The translations under genes and the position numbers were made by a program. Positions 44,114 to 44,127 of a stretch of 44,127 bases of DNA are shown in pieces (the stretch's first letter is position 1; every line of letters begins with the position of its first letter). The stretch spans positions 1-44,127 of the forward strand of contig CALMZQ010000177.1 of assembly GCA_937870915.1 (NCBI GenBank), written 5' to 3'. The notes below the pieces were generated by a model. It was not told the origin of the DNA and searched no databases. It was given only the letters and a program-made list of their open reading frames with translations. The stretch comes from an uncultured Ignavibacteria bacterium. Lineage in GTDB: Bacteria > Bacteroidota > Ignavibacteria > Kapaibacteriales > Kapaibacteriaceae.

Positions 44114-44127
44114 CCGTCATGGAGTGC

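Noticed and set aside
1-44127. AGGGGGC as a KOPS-like polar chromosome-segregation signal
   Set aside because: The two orientations are nearly equal (18 and 15) and intermixed along the window, whereas KOPS motifs are strongly strand-biased.

Overview
The window reads as a chromosomal segment from a Gram-negative bacterium of the Bacteroidota/Chlorobiota assemblage, possibly a Kapabacteria-like lineage. The evidence for this is secreted proteins with type IX secretion (T9SS) C-terminal sorting domains, an outer-membrane beta-barrel receptor with a carboxypeptidase-regulatory N-terminus, many lipoproteins, the Bacteroidota-type glycogen/starch synthase relative, and split heptose kinase and adenylyltransferase genes for LPS. 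Base composition is near 50 percent GC. The lineage is inferred, because no rRNA gene lies inside the window.

Left accessory region (1-9410). A large RHS/YD-repeat protein ends in the RHS core signature and a variable C-terminal domain that resembles SleB-type cell-wall hydrolases. Its stop codon overlaps the start of a lipoprotein gene (ATGA), the layout of a toxin/immunity pair. Downstream are three decayed orphan cassettes. Two carry RHS core-tip remnants. All end in a small membrane protein or lipoprotein. The third keeps only the last ~40 codons of a toxin tail that matches the intact toxin, followed by a lipoprotein paralogous to the intact immunity candidate. Interleaved are a full tyrosine recombinase, a truncated second copy of it, and the 3' end of a tRNA-Pro that looks like an attachment site. 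The region behaves like a growing and decaying toxin/immunity cassette array.

Middle accessory region (9411-16994). A three-gene hipB-hipS-hipT toxin-antitoxin operon has three evenly spaced palindromic operators in front of it. It is followed by a MATE exporter and a run of exported proteins: two with T9SS sorting domains, a DUF6174-like lipoprotein, a small membrane protein and a short secreted protein.

Core region (16997-43927). This holds a large outer-membrane barrel, MarR-nadE, a NarL-type regulator, a DUF58 protein, dapA and folP. A minus-strand operon queF-queD-gltX-lipoprotein-NtrC regulator lies beside sppA, with queA divergent from sppA. Next come folB-folK-dnaG-ybbR (minus), ferritin-hldA-hldC (plus), a minus-strand operon of a GT5 glycogen synthase relative with a lipoprotein and an outer-membrane protein, and a SIMPL-domain protein. 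These genes cover queuosine, folate, NAD, lysine/peptidoglycan precursor and LPS heptose synthesis plus replication priming. The right edge (43928-44127) looks like the leader of an rRNA operon whose 16S gene would begin just outside.

Repeats: a nonamer ATGAC-type array lies between folP and the NtrC regulator, a heptamer inverted repeat lies between sppA and queF, and the heptamer AGGGGGC is strongly over-represented (33 copies counted by eye), mostly in the core region.
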